DNA of 64,000 nucleotides from Polaribacter marinaquae (GTDB taxonomy: Bacteria > Bacteroidota > Bacteroidia > Flavobacteriales > Flavobacteriaceae), in assembly GCF_038019025.1 (NCBI RefSeq), contig NZ_CP150496.1, positions 2,434,001 to 2,498,000 of the forward strand, read 5' to 3'. Under the pieces are notes generated by a model. The model had not been told where the DNA came from, did not search any database, and saw only the letters and a list, made by a program, of their open reading frames with translations. The translations under genes were made by a program, and so were the position numbers. Positions 36,071 through 45,295 of the stretch are shown here, in pieces (position 1 is the stretch's first letter; every line of letters begins with the position of its first letter).

Positions 36071-37962
36071 TGCAAAAAAGTTTATTACTTTATACTTTAA
36101 TCACACTTGTGGGTTTGGTTTTTATTGGTCGATTATTTCAACTACAAATTGTTAGAGGAGAAAGTTATGATCCTATACATAACTCTGCAGTAGAAAAAAA
36201 GTTTGATTATCCAGAAAGAGGTTACGTTTACGATAGAAATGGTAAGTTATTAATTGCAAACCAACTTTCTTATGATGTAATGGTGCAACCAAATAAGGTA
36301 AAACCTTTAGATACTTTAGAGTTTTGTAAATTATTAAAGATAACCAAAGAAGATTTTTACAAAAGATTCAATCGGTCTGTAAATTTTGCATCTTATAAAC
36401 CTTCGGTATTTTTAAAACAATTAGCAAAAGAAGATTTTGCTTTTCTTCAAGAAAAATTGCATAAGTATAAAGGCTTCTTTATACAGAAAAGAATCATTAG
36501 AGATTACCCTTTTAAATCTGCCGCAAATGTTGTTGGTTATATTAGCGAAGTTAATAATCAGCTAGCAAAAAGTAGTATGTATTACGAACAAGGAGAATTA
36601 ATTGGAAAAGCTGGTGTAGAAAAGCAATACGAACTTTTTTTAAGAGGAAGGAAAGGAAAAAAGTATTATAGAAAAAACAAACTTAATAATATTGTTGGTT
36701 CTTTTAAAAACGGTGCTTATGATACTTTGCCGGAAAACGGAAAAGATTTAACTTTAACTTTAGATTTAGATTTACAACAATATGGAGAAAAGTTAATGAA
36801 AAATAAAAGAGGAGGTATTGTTGCAATAGAACCAGCTACCGGAGAAATTTTAGCCTTAGTTACCGCGCCTTCTTACGATCCTAATATGATGGTTGGTAGA
36901 AAACGTTCTCCAAACTCAGTTATTTTAATGGATCCTAATAATTTAGAAAAACCAACTTATGACAGAGGTTTGAAGGCTTCATATCCTCCAGGTTCACCTT
37001 TTAAAATGATGAATGCTTTGATAGGTTTACAAGAAGGCGTTATCAATGAAAGTACTACTTTTAAATGCTTTAATGGTTACAGGTATGGTAGTAGAAAAGG
37101 TGAGTTTATGGGCTGCCATTGTAATATTTATAACAGACCAATTAGTCTAAAAACCGCAATAGCTAAATCTTGCAACAGTTATTTTTCTAATACCTACAAA
37201 AGAATTGTAGAAAAAGATAATAAACCTTCAGAAGGATTAGATAGTTGGGCAAATCATGTAAAAAGTTTTGGATTAGGAAATTATTTGGGTTATGATTTAC
37301 CTCAAGGAAGTCCTGGTTTTATTCCGGTAGGTAAATATTATGACAATGCGTATCGATATTCTTGGAATGCATCTACAAATATTTCTAATGCAATTGGTCA
37401 AGGAGAGGTTCAAACAACACCAATTCAGTTAGCTAACTTTACAGCGGCAATTGCAAATAGAGGCTATTTTTATACACCGCATATTCTAAAAAAAGTTAAT
37501 AATCAACCAATAGACAATCCTAATTTTACAAAAAAGAAAGTAACTTCTATAAATAAAGAATATTTTGATCCTGTTGTTGAAGCAATGCATGAAGTTTTTA
37601 AAACAGGAACAGGAAGTGGCGTAAAAGTTAAAGGGATTGATATCTGTGGAAAAACCGGAACTTCGGAAAATTATGCGGTTGTAGACGGTAAAAGAATTAA
37701 GTTAGAAGACCATTCTATATTGGTCGCATTCGCGCCAAAAGATAACCCTAAAATAGCAATAGCAATTTTTGTAGAAAATGGTGGTTATGGTTCTAGAATT
37801 GCGGCTCCTATTACTAGTTTGATGATAGAGAAATACCTTAACGGAAAAATATCAGAAGCAACTAAGTACAGAGAAACAAATATGCTAAACATCAGTTTAA
37901 AATCTGAATATGATAAATTAATACCTAAAACAGAAGAAGAAATTGCGTCAGGAACGAAATAA
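36070..37962 (+). CDS. mrdA: Penicillin-binding protein 2 (elongasome transpeptidase)
   Basis: PBP2 cross-links peptidoglycan during elongation. The 630-residue protein has an N-terminal anchor helix (about 5-25), a pedestal domain, and a transpeptidase domain with the three active-site motifs: S309-P-F-K312, S367-C-N369 and K528-T-G530. Between the first two motifs lies a cluster C333, C349, H350, C351 that could bind zinc, as reported for some PBP2 proteins. The C-terminal tail overlaps rodA by 20 bases, coupling transpeptidase and glycosyltransferase. Confidence 0.96.
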   Translation: MQKSLLLYTLITLVGLVFIGRLFQLQIVRGESYDPIHNSAVEKKFDYPERGYVYDRNGKLLIANQLSYDVMVQPNKVKPLDTLEFCKLLKITKEDFYKRFNRSVNFASYKPSVFLKQLAKEDFAFLQEKLHKYKGFFIQKRIIRDYPFKSAANVVGYISEVNNQLAKSSMYYEQGELIGKAGVEKQYELFLRGRKGKKYYRKNKLNNIVGSFKNGAYDTLPENGKDLTLTLDLDLQQYGEKLMKNKRGGIVAIEPATGEILALVTAPSYDPNMMVGRKRSPNSVILMDPNNLEKPTYDRGLKASYPPGSPFKMMNALIGLQEGVINESTTFKCFNGYRYGSRKGEFMGCHCNIYNRPISLKTAIAKSCNSYFSNTYKRIVEKDNKPSEGLDSWANHVKSFGLGNYLGYDLPQGSPGFIPVGKYYDNAYRYSWNASTNISNAIGQGEVQTTPIQLANFTAAIANRGYFYTPHILKKVNNQPIDNPNFTKKKVTSINKEYFDPVVEAMHEVFKTGTGSGVKVKGIDICGKTGTSENYAVVDGKRIKLEDHSILVAFAPKDNPKIAIAIFVENGGYGSRIAAPITSLMIEKYLNGKISEATKYRETNMLNISLKSEYDKLIPKTEEEIASGTK

Positions 37963-39223
37963 TATTTTTGCAGGTATAGATTGGTTATTAGTATTACTAT
38001 TTGTTGTTTTGGTCGGTTTTGGTTGGCTAAACATTTACTCTGCTTCTAAATCTGAAGAAGATATACAGATTCTTAGTTTTTCTACTAAATACGGTAAACA
38101 GTTAATTTTTATTTGTCTAACAATTCCGTTAATAGTACTTATTCTCTTTTTTAACTCTAAGTTTTACGAGAAATTTTCTAGCATTCTCTATATTATTTCC
38201 CTTTTATCTTTAGTTGGTTTGTTTCTTTTTGGGAAGACAATTAATGGTGCTACTTCTTGGTATAATTTTGGAGTACTTGGTCTACAGCCTTCAGAATTTG
38301 TAAAAGCATTTACAGCTTTAGCAGTCGCAAAATTATTAAGTGATAGACAATACAATTTTAAATTGGTAAAAAACCAGATAAAAGCATTTGCTATTATCTT
38401 TTTACCAGCTTTTCTAATCATTTTACAACCAGATGCAGGTTCTGCGTTAATATATCTTTCTTTCTTCTTTGTATTGCATAGAGAAGGTTTAACCTTATAT
38501 TATATTATTATTGGTGTAGCAATTGTAGTTTTATTTTTACTAACCATATTATTTGGCACAACTATAGTTTTATCTTCGTTATTAGGAGTAATATCTGTTT
38601 TTACTGCTTACATTTTATACAAAGGTGGTAAACGATTTTTCCGTTTTAATTGGTATAAAATTATTGGAGTTTATCTAATAGTTACAGCGTTTGTATTAAG
38701 TTCAGGTTTTGCTTATAATAATGTATTTAAACAACATCATAGAGATCGTTTCGAAATTTTGTTAGGGCTAAAGCAAGATAATCAGGGAATCGGTTATAAC
38801 TCTTATCAATCTGAATTAACTATAAGTTCTGGGGGTGTTAGTGGTAAAGGGTTTTTAAAAGGAGATTTAACACAAGGTGATTTTGTGCCAGAACAACATA
38901 CAGATTATATTTTTAGTGTAATAGGAGAAGAGTGGGGTTTTATAGGTAGCTCTTTGGTAATTATTCTTTTTATGCTGATGATGTATAGAATATTGTATTT
39001 ATCTGAAACGCATACAAACAAGTTTGGTCGAATTTATGGTTACAGCTTAGCTTCGATACTGTTTTTTCATGTAATTGTAAATATTGGTATGGTAATAGGT
39101 TTGTTGCCTACAGTTGGTATTCCTTTGCCATTTTTTAGTTATGGTGGTTCTTCTCTTTGGGGATTTACAATTCTTTTATTTATTTTTATTAGGCTAGATG
39201 CTCATAAAAAGTACGATTGGTAA
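37943..39223 (+). CDS. rodA: Peptidoglycan glycosyltransferase RodA
   Basis: RodA is the SEDS-family polymerase that extends glycan strands together with PBP2. The 426-residue protein has about ten helices, QPDAGSALIY with the catalytic-region Asp, and the family segments FVPEQHTDYIFSVIGEE and PLPFFSYGGSS. The start is TTG at 37943 within the PBP2 coding region; no suitable ATG is nearby and the N-terminus MRQERNNIFAGIDW fits relatives. It ends the rod-shape operon. Confidence 0.95.
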   Translation: MRQERNNIFAGIDWLLVLLFVVLVGFGWLNIYSASKSEEDIQILSFSTKYGKQLIFICLTIPLIVLILFFNSKFYEKFSSILYIISLLSLVGLFLFGKTINGATSWYNFGVLGLQPSEFVKAFTALAVAKLLSDRQYNFKLVKNQIKAFAIIFLPAFLIILQPDAGSALIYLSFFFVLHREGLTLYYIIIGVAIVVLFLLTILFGTTIVLSSLLGVISVFTAYILYKGGKRFFRFNWYKIIGVYLIVTAFVLSSGFAYNNVFKQHHRDRFEILLGLKQDNQGIGYNSYQSELTISSGGVSGKGFLKGDLTQGDFVPEQHTDYIFSVIGEEWGFIGSSLVIILFMLMMYRILYLSETHTNKFGRIYGYSLASILFFHVIVNIGMVIGLLPTVGIPLPFFSYGGSSLWGFTILLFIFIRLDAHKKYDW

Positions 39224-39551
39224 AACAACCTTATTAATAATTTGTAAGTCTTTTAATAACCTTATTTTGACTTTAATTTAAGCTAATTATTCTTTATTAT
39301 TTCATCTTTGAAATCAACATTTATTCGTTGTGAATCCATCGACATAAATTATAATAGATTATTTAATTATTGATTTGATTTCTGATGTTTTAGTTTGTAA
39401 AAATCTTTTATGATATCAATCTGCCAATTCAAACCAATTAATAGAACTAATTTATTCATGAAGTAAAATCATTACTTTTTGGATGTTATTTAACTAACTA
39501 AATAATAAAATCAATAGCTCTAATATATTTATCGTCTAAAAAGTAAAGCAC
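39224..39551. other. Intergenic stretch between rodA and rpsT
   Basis: The region is AT-rich with stops in all frames at short intervals. I see no gene, RNA or repeat, apart from the terminator that follows. Confidence 0.5.
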
Positions 39552-39587
39552 AAAAAAAACTCTGAATAAATATTCAGAGTTTTTTTA
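39552..39587. terminator. Bidirectional terminator between rodA and rpsT
   Basis: A 9-bp stem (ACTCTGAAT / ATTCAGAGT) with an AAAT loop is flanked by A and T runs. It lies 21 bases past the rpsT stop on the minus strand. Confidence 0.82.
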
Positions 39588-39608
39588 AATTTCTTAATAA
39601 TTAAAATC

Positions 39609-39860
39609 TTACAAAGCAGCTACGTGCTTAGTTAATTTAGATTTTAAGTTAGCAGCTTTATTCTTGTGAATAATGTTATTCTTAGCTAATTTGTCTAACA
39701 TAGAAATAACAGTACTTAATTTTCCTTCTGCTTCTTTCTTGTCTTCTGATGTACGTAAATCTCTAACAGCATTTCTAGTTGTCTTGTGCTGATACTTGTT
39801 ACGTAATCTTTTAGCTTCGTTGCTTCTAATTCTCTTTAATGCTGACTTATGATTTGCCAT
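39609..39860 (-). CDS. rpsT: 30S ribosomal protein S20
   Basis: S20 binds the 5' and 3' domains of 16S rRNA. The 83-residue, very basic, mostly helical product has the typical opening MANHKSALKRIRSNEAKRLRN and the ending NIIHKNKAANLKSKLTKHV. It lies 33 bases downstream of a tRNA-Glu gene on the same strand and probably shares its promoter. Confidence 0.96.
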   Translation of the reverse strand: MANHKSALKRIRSNEAKRLRNKYQHKTTRNAVRDLRTSEDKKEAEGKLSTVISMLDKLAKNNIIHKNKAANLKSKLTKHVAAL

Positions 39861-39893
39861 AATTTCTTAATTCGTTTTTTTATTAAAACTTTG

Positions 39894-39965
39894 TAGTCCG
39901 TACGGGAATCGAACCCGTGTTACATGGATGAAAACCATGCGTCCTAACCCCTAGACGAACGGACC
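39894..39965 (-). tRNA. tRNA-Glu (anticodon TTC)
   Basis: On the minus strand the 72-base sequence folds as a cloverleaf. The acceptor arms are GGTCCGT and ACGGACT, with one G-T pair. The anticodon stem is CATGG/CCATG with loop TTTTCAT, and the T arm contains GGGTTCGATTCCC. Discriminator A; CCA is not encoded. Confidence 0.97.
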
Positions 39966-40008
39966 ATAACAATCAATCGATATGTTTAGTATGTCTCAAT
40001 TGCGGGTG

Positions 40009-40038
40009 CAAATATACAACCTTTTTTTACTTCTGCAA
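40009..40038 (-). promoter_or_regulatory. Promoter of tRNA-Glu and rpsT
   Basis: On the minus strand, TTG (40038-40036) and TATATTTG (40016-40009) are 19 bases apart. Transcription would start near 40003, ahead of the tRNA 5' end at 39965. Confidence 0.65.
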
Positions 40039-40073
40039 CTATTTTTTAAAAAAAAATGCATTTTTTTTTAAAA

Positions 40074-41552
40074 TTAATATGCTTTGGCAAAAAGTACCCT
40101 TTTAGAAGACGGTTTTCCGCTAAAAACACAAACACCATTTTCTTCTTTTGCATCATTAGGAATACATCTTATAGTTGCTTTTGTAATTTCTTTTATTTTG
40201 TCTTCTGTTTCTTCTGTACCATCCCAGTGCGCAGATACAAAACCACCTTTATTTTTAATTGCTTCTTTAAACTCATCAAAAGTATCTACAGATGTTGTGT
40301 TTGCTGTTCTAAAGTCTACAGCTTTTGTAAATAAGTTTTCTTGAATTTCTTCTAAAAGATTACTTACAAAATCAGAAACATCAACTTGATTTATTGTTTG
40401 TTTCTCTAAAGTATCTCTTCTGGCAACTTCTACAGTTCCGTTTTCTAAATCTCTTTTACCAATAGCTATTCTTACTGGCACACCTTTTAGTTCGTATTCT
40501 GCAAATTTTGCACCAGGTCTAAAAGTATCTCTATTATCAAACTTTACAGAAATTCCTTTAGCTCTTAACTCTTTTACAAATACATTTACTTTTTCTGAAA
40601 TTGCTTCTAATTGTTCTTCACCTTTATATATTGGTACAATAACAACTTGTATTGGCGCTAATTTTGGTGGCAACACTAAACCATTATCATCAGAGTGCGT
40701 CATTATTAAACCTCCAATTAGTCTAGTTGAAACTCCCCAAGAAGTTGCCCAAACATGTTCTTGTTTCCCTTCTTTAGAAGTAAACTTAACATCGAATGCT
40801 TTTGCAAAGTTTTGTCCTAAGAAATGACTTGTACCTGCTTGTAAAGCTTTACCATCTTGCATTAATGCTTCGATAGTTAATGTATCTTCTGCTCCTGCAA
40901 AACGTTCGCTGTCAGACTTAGAACCTTTAATTACAGGCATTGCCATAAATTGCTCTGCAAATGTTGCATAAACTTCTTGCATTTGTTTTGCTTCGCTAAT
41001 AGCTTCTGCTTTTGTTGCGTGTGCCGTATGGCCTTCTTGCCACAAGAACTCTGCAGTTCTTAAGAATAAACGAGTTCTCATTTCCCAACGAACAACATTT
41101 GCCCATTGATTAATAAGTAATGGTAAATCTCTATAAGATTGTATCCAGCCTTTATATGTGTTCCAAATAATAGCTTCCGAGGTTGGTCTAACTACTAATT
41201 CTTCTTCTAATTTTGCTTCTGGATCTACTCTTAATTTCCCTGGTTTATCTGGGTCATTTTGTAATCTATAATGTGTTACAACTGCACATTCTTTAGCAAA
41301 ACCCTCTGCATTTTTTTCTTCTGCTTCAAATAAACTTTTAGGAACAAACAAAGGAAAATAAGCATTTTCATGCCCCGTTTCTTTAAACATACGATCTAGC
41401 TCTGCTTGCATTTTTTCCCAGATTGCAAAACCATAGGGTTTTATTACCATACATCCTCTTACAGCAGAGTTTTCAGCTAAATCTGCTTTAACAACTAACT
41501 CATTATACCATTTAGAATAATCGTCTTCCCTTTTTGTTAAATGTTTACTCAT
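40074..41552 (-). CDS. proS: Prolyl-tRNA synthetase (archaeal/eukaryote-like type)
   Basis: The enzyme charges tRNA-Pro. The 492-residue protein is the short form without the editing insertion of the E. coli type; motif 2 is visible around [22 protein letters not shown], with [12 protein letters not shown] before it and the C-terminal anticodon and zinc-like domains. This archaeal/eukaryotic-like class is usual in Bacteroidota. The ORF on the opposite strand is only a shadow. An A8/T9 palindrome just after the stop may help termination. Confidence 0.96.
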   Translation of the reverse strand: MSKHLTKREDDYSKWYNELVVKADLAENSAVRGCMVIKPYGFAIWEKMQAELDRMFKETGHENAYFPLFVPKSLFEAEEKNAEGFAKECAVVTHYRLQNDPDKPGKLRVDPEAKLEEELVVRPTSEAIIWNTYKGWIQSYRDLPLLINQWANVVRWEMRTRLFLRTAEFLWQEGHTAHATKAEAISEAKQMQEVYATFAEQFMAMPVIKGSKSDSERFAGAEDTLTIEALMQDGKALQAGTSHFLGQNFAKAFDVKFTSKEGKQEHVWATSWGVSTRLIGGLIMTHSDDNGLVLPPKLAPIQVVIVPIYKGEEQLEAISEKVNVFVKELRAKGISVKFDNRDTFRPGAKFAEYELKGVPVRIAIGKRDLENGTVEVARRDTLEKQTINQVDVSDFVSNLLEEIQENLFTKAVDFRTANTTSVDTFDEFKEAIKNKGGFVSAHWDGTEETEDKIKEITKATIRCIPNDAKEENGVCVFSGKPSSKRVLFAKAY

Positions 41553-41736
41553 AATTAAAAGTTTGGCACAAATATTGTTACCTTTAAAGTGAAATTTATG
41601 TTAAAAGATTGTTTAATATTTTTTCTATACAAACGATACAAAATTACTACAAAAAGGTTAGAGACCAAGTAAAGTTTAGATTTTTTTGTTTAACGTACTT
41701 TTTCAACAATAATAATACCTACATAAAATACGCCTT

Positions 41737-42798
41737 ATGAAAATACGACACATAAAAAATAATAGTAACTTAATCCTTCTTTTAATAACTACTAGTTTAT
41801 TCTTAGTTTCTTGTGGTACTTACCAAAGTGCTTATAATGATGACGGAATTTACGGTAGCGATTCTAATGTTACAGAGAGTAACGTAAGAGTAGTAGATGA
41901 AGCGGGTTATAATAACTACAATAACGATTATTTTACTAGAGAATTAGAAAGGTTAGAAAATCTAAATGATACTGAAATCTTTACGGATGTTAATTCTTAT
42001 AATTCACAAGATTCTATTTATTTAGAAGACAATTTAAATTACAATACCAATCCTTCTTGGGGTGCAAATGATAATAATGATGTTGTTGTTCAGGTAAATT
42101 TAATAAATGATCCTTATTGGAATAATTTTGGGCCTTATTACGGTAATTGGGGCTTTAACAACGGTTTTTATAATAATAATTGGAGATTTAGAAACAGATT
42201 ATGGAATAACTATTGGGGATACAATCCTTACTGGCATCCTTATCATAATAATTTTGCTTGGGGATTTAATTATGGCTTTTATGGAAATCCTTATTATGGA
42301 TTTTACAATCCTTATAGAAATAATAGATTTTACAATTATAACAACAGATATTATAGAAATTCTACATACGGCAGAAGAACAGTTTACAATAACACCAACA
42401 GAAGGTATAATGTAAATTCTAGAAACACATCAGTTTCATCTAGAAGAAGAAGCACAAGTACAAGACAAAATTCTAATACTACAAAAAGAAGATCTTCTAG
42501 TACTAGAAGTAGAACTTATGGTAACACTTCTAGAAATACGAATACTACTAGAAGGAGTTCTGGTAATACTTCTAGAGGGTCTAGCAGTACAAGAAGATCT
42601 GGTTCTTCTACAACAAGAAGAAATAATGCTACTATAAATAGAAGTTCTAGAACTAGTTCTAATAGGTCTAGCTCTAATAGAAGTTATTCTAGATCGTCTT
42701 CAAGTTCTTCTAGAAATACATCTAGTAGAAGTTCATCAAACAGAAGTAGTAGATCTTCGGGTAGAAGTTCATCATCTTCGTCTAGAAGAAGAAATTAA
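41737..42798 (+). CDS. Low-complexity surface lipoprotein with Arg/Ser-rich tail
   Basis: The 353-residue protein has a lipoprotein signal with lipobox cysteine C26 (FLVSCGTY). It divides into three parts: an acidic, Asn/Asp-rich segment (about 30-115), an aromatic Asn/Tyr/Trp/Gly-rich segment (about 116-205), and a tail of some 145 residues made almost only of Ser, Arg, Thr and Asn. The tail has many SSR, TRRSS and RSS repeats, mostly AGA and TCT codons. I know no function. The basic tail could bind DNA or acidic polysaccharide. A FadL-type gene follows after 33 bases. Confidence 0.85.
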   Translation: MKIRHIKNNSNLILLLITTSLFLVSCGTYQSAYNDDGIYGSDSNVTESNVRVVDEAGYNNYNNDYFTRELERLENLNDTEIFTDVNSYNSQDSIYLEDNLNYNTNPSWGANDNNDVVVQVNLINDPYWNNFGPYYGNWGFNNGFYNNNWRFRNRLWNNYWGYNPYWHPYHNNFAWGFNYGFYGNPYYGFYNPYRNNRFYNYNNRYYRNSTYGRRTVYNNTNRRYNVNSRNTSVSSRRRSTSTRQNSNTTKRRSSSTRSRTYGNTSRNTNTTRRSSGNTSRGSSSTRRSGSSTTRRNNATINRSSRTSSNRSSSNRSYSRSSSSSSRNTSSRSSSNRSSRSSGRSSSSSSRRRN

Positions 42799-42831
42799 GA
42801 CTCTTATTCATTAACAAATACAAAATTTAAA

Positions 42832-44214
42832 ATGAAAAAAATTATAACATTAGCGGTATTATTCGCAGTAACAATAACGTCTTATTCTCAGTCTTTAGGA
42901 TATCAAGATTTAGGATTGCTTTTCTCTCAAGACGATAATAATGGTACAGCAAGATTTACTTCTATGAGTGGTGCTTTTGGTGCACTTGGCGGAGATTTAT
43001 CTGTTATGAATATCAATCCTGCAGGTTTAGCGGTTTTTAATAACAGTGCTTTTGCAGCCACTTTAAATTCTAGAAATACTGATATTAACACAACGTATTA
43101 TGGAAACAGTACTAATAATCAAGAACAATTTTTAAATTTATCGCAAGCCGGTGCAGTTTTAGTTTTTGACAGTGCTTATAAATCTGATTGGAGCAAATTT
43201 GCAATAGGTTTTAATTATCGAATTACAAAAGATTTTACAAATAGTTTTAGCGCTATGGGTAATAGTGGTGTTGCTACTTTTAGAGATTTTCCTTTAGATA
43301 ACAATACGCCAACAATAGATTACAATATTGCAGAAGAACAGCGTTTTTTTAATGATTATAAAGGTGAGTTGAGTGAAATGAATATTGCTTTTTCATCTGT
43401 GCACAGAAACAAACTGTATGTTGGTGCAGGTTTAAATTTTTACGATTTAAATTTTAGTCAGCGTTCTACTTTGGTCGAGTTTAATAATGATGGAAACGGA
43501 AATACCTTAGATGCTAATATATATCAAGAAAACTTTACAACAGGTGCAGGTGTTTCTTTAAATTTCGGTTTTATATATAAAGCACATCAAAATTTTAGAT
43601 TTGGTATGTCTTATCAAACACCAACTTGGTTTACAGAAATGTTAGAAGAAACGAATATTATTGATAATGATGGTTATAATGGCGATACAGAAATAACTGT
43701 TAGTAATAACAATACTACTTACGATAATACTTTTGGCGGAAATTTTCCTTCTCAAAGATTTATTTACAAATTAAAGACACCAAGTAAATTTACTACAAGT
43801 GCGGCTTTTGTCTTCGGAAAAAATGGCTTGTTGAGCATCGATTATATCAACAAGAATTACAAAGATATGCAGCTTTCTGAAGGAGATTTTTCTGATGAAA
43901 ATAACTTTTTTGCTAATGAATTAAGAAATACACATGCAATTAACATTGGTTCAGAATGGCGTTTTGATAGATTTAGTGTAAGAGGAGGTTATAAATACGA
44001 GCAAAGTCCAGACAAAATGGCTTTAGATTCAGATAACTTAGAAGGTTATTCTTTTGGTGGTGGTTATAATTTTGGAAACTTTAAAATAGATTTAGCTTAC
44101 AGTAATAATAACAGAACATCACCCTATAATTTTTACTCAGGTTTTAATGTAAATGCTGCTGATTTAGATATCGATAATCGATTTTTTACAGCAACAGTTT
44201 CTATAAACCTATAG
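42832..44214 (+). CDS. OmpP1/FadL-family outer-membrane channel
   Basis: FadL-type barrels let hydrophobic compounds cross the outer membrane. The 460-residue product has a signal peptide (MKKIITLAVLFAVTITSYSQ), the N-terminal hatch segment with SMSGAFGALGGDLSVMNINPAGLAVF, which matches the family, and a C-terminal barrel ending FTATVSINL. It lies behind the low-complexity lipoprotein and ahead of a very stable palindrome. The substrate is unknown. Confidence 0.9.
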   Translation: MKKIITLAVLFAVTITSYSQSLGYQDLGLLFSQDDNNGTARFTSMSGAFGALGGDLSVMNINPAGLAVFNNSAFAATLNSRNTDINTTYYGNSTNNQEQFLNLSQAGAVLVFDSAYKSDWSKFAIGFNYRITKDFTNSFSAMGNSGVATFRDFPLDNNTPTIDYNIAEEQRFFNDYKGELSEMNIAFSSVHRNKLYVGAGLNFYDLNFSQRSTLVEFNNDGNGNTLDANIYQENFTTGAGVSLNFGFIYKAHQNFRFGMSYQTPTWFTEMLEETNIIDNDGYNGDTEITVSNNNTTYDNTFGGNFPSQRFIYKLKTPSKFTTSAAFVFGKNGLLSIDYINKNYKDMQLSEGDFSDENNFFANELRNTHAINIGSEWRFDRFSVRGGYKYEQSPDKMALDSDNLEGYSFGGGYNFGNFKIDLAYSNNNRTSPYNFYSGFNVNAADLDIDNRFFTATVSINL

Positions 44215-44235
44215 TATATTTAACAACTTATTTTT

Positions 44236-44284
44236 AAGACTCTGTTAGATTTTATATTTTAATTATAAAATCTAACAGAGTCTT
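44236..44284 (+). terminator. 21-bp perfect inverted repeat, probable terminator
   Basis: AAGACTCTGTTAGATTTTATA is repeated as its exact reverse complement after a 7-base loop. It lies 22 bases after the FadL-type gene. Only a short T stretch follows five bases later, so it is unusually long for a terminator and might instead be a mobile repeat remnant. Confidence 0.6.
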
Positions 44285-44326
44285 GAAGTTTTTAGCATTA
44301 GATAATCTTATTTATCTTTTTTGCCT

Positions 44327-44334
44327 TAATTTTG
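44327..44334 (+). promoter_or_regulatory. Nfu gene promoter -7 box TAATTTTG
   Basis: The box fits TAnnTTTG and predicts a start about 13 bases before the ATG at 44353. Confidence 0.62.
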
Positions 44335-44352
44335 CAATTCAATTTTTAGAAC

Positions 44353-45261
44353 ATGTCAGATACTAAAATTACCATACAAGAAACTACTAATGATACAATC
44401 ATTAAATATAACAGTAACACTATTTTAATAAATGGTGGTAGTTATGAGTTTAACAACATAGACGAAGCAAAAAACTCTCCGTTAGCACAACAATTATTTT
44501 ATTTACCATTTGTAAAAAAGGTTTTTGTTACAGCAAATTTTATAGCAATACAACGTTTTGATATTGTACAATGGATTGATGTACAAGAAGAAGTAAAAGA
44601 GCAGATTGAAGCATATATAAATGCAGGTAATGTTGTTGTAAACGAACAAAAAACTTCTAAAAAAGAGGCTATAGAGGTATATGCAGAAGTTACGCCAAAC
44701 CCAGCAGTAATGAAGTTTGGTACTAACAAAGCATTAACTCAAACAGATGTTGAGTTTAAAAATATAGACGAAGCGAATACGTCATCTCCTTTAGCGCAAG
44801 CAATTTTTAATTTTCCGTTTGTAAAAGAAGTTTTTATTTCTGATAACTATATTTCTATTACCAAATATGATATGGTAGAATGGAATGAAGTGTACGGAGA
44901 AGTAAGATCTTTCATTAGAGAATATTTAGCGGAAGGAAAAATAATAATCAAAGAATTACCAAAGCAAGAAGCATCAACTTCTGCAGATACTGCAGAAACA
45001 GTTCCTGAAGTTGCCTTAGAAGGAATTTCTGCTCAAATTGTAGATATTTTAGACGAATATATTAAGCCTGCGGTTGCCGGAGACGGAGGAAATATTGCTT
45101 TTAGATCTTTTGATGAAGAGAATAAAGTAGTAAGTGTTGTTCTACAAGGTGCTTGTAGCGGTTGCCCATCATCTACAGCAACATTAAAAAACGGAATAGA
45201 AAATTTATTAAAAGAAATGCTACCAAATCAAATTAATGAAGTGGTTGCAATAAACGGATAA
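44353..45261 (+). CDS. NifU-like Fe-S cluster carrier with duplicated Nfu_N domain
   Basis: The 302-residue protein has two copies of the Nfu N-terminal domain (about 15-95 and 105-200). They share FxNIDEA, SPLAQ, FPFVKxVF and a closing VEW/VQW motif. They are followed by the NifU C-terminal domain, whose cluster-binding CSGC (C268, C271) is intact. Such carriers receive Fe-S clusters and pass them to apo-proteins. The duplication is typical of Bacteroidota as far as I recall. UbiE and PorT genes follow on the same strand. Confidence 0.92.
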   Translation: MSDTKITIQETTNDTIIKYNSNTILINGGSYEFNNIDEAKNSPLAQQLFYLPFVKKVFVTANFIAIQRFDIVQWIDVQEEVKEQIEAYINAGNVVVNEQKTSKKEAIEVYAEVTPNPAVMKFGTNKALTQTDVEFKNIDEANTSSPLAQAIFNFPFVKEVFISDNYISITKYDMVEWNEVYGEVRSFIREYLAEGKIIIKELPKQEASTSADTAETVPEVALEGISAQIVDILDEYIKPAVAGDGGNIAFRSFDEENKVVSVVLQGACSGCPSSTATLKNGIENLLKEMLPNQINEVVAING

Positions 45262-45295
45262 TAATACATAATATTTAAGCCTTAAGAAATAACGT

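Noticed and set aside
40048..40069. A/T palindrome just after proS
   Set aside because: The stem is almost only A-T around TGCA, so it is weak evidence for a real terminator and was not listed as one.
40056..40344. Plus-strand ORFs opposite the 3' end of proS
   Set aside because: They lie wholly inside the well-supported proS coding region in other frames, with Cys/Phe-rich or shadow-like composition.
42107..42415. Ile/Asp-rich ORF inside the low-complexity lipoprotein gene
   Set aside because: It is the shifted frame of Asn/Tyr/Trp/Gly-rich codons and has no signal, promoter or recognisable domain.
42430..42798. Possible CRISPR-like or tandem DNA repeats
   Set aside because: The repetition is codon-level Ser/Arg/Thr bias with irregular spacing; there are no constant repeat units or spacers.
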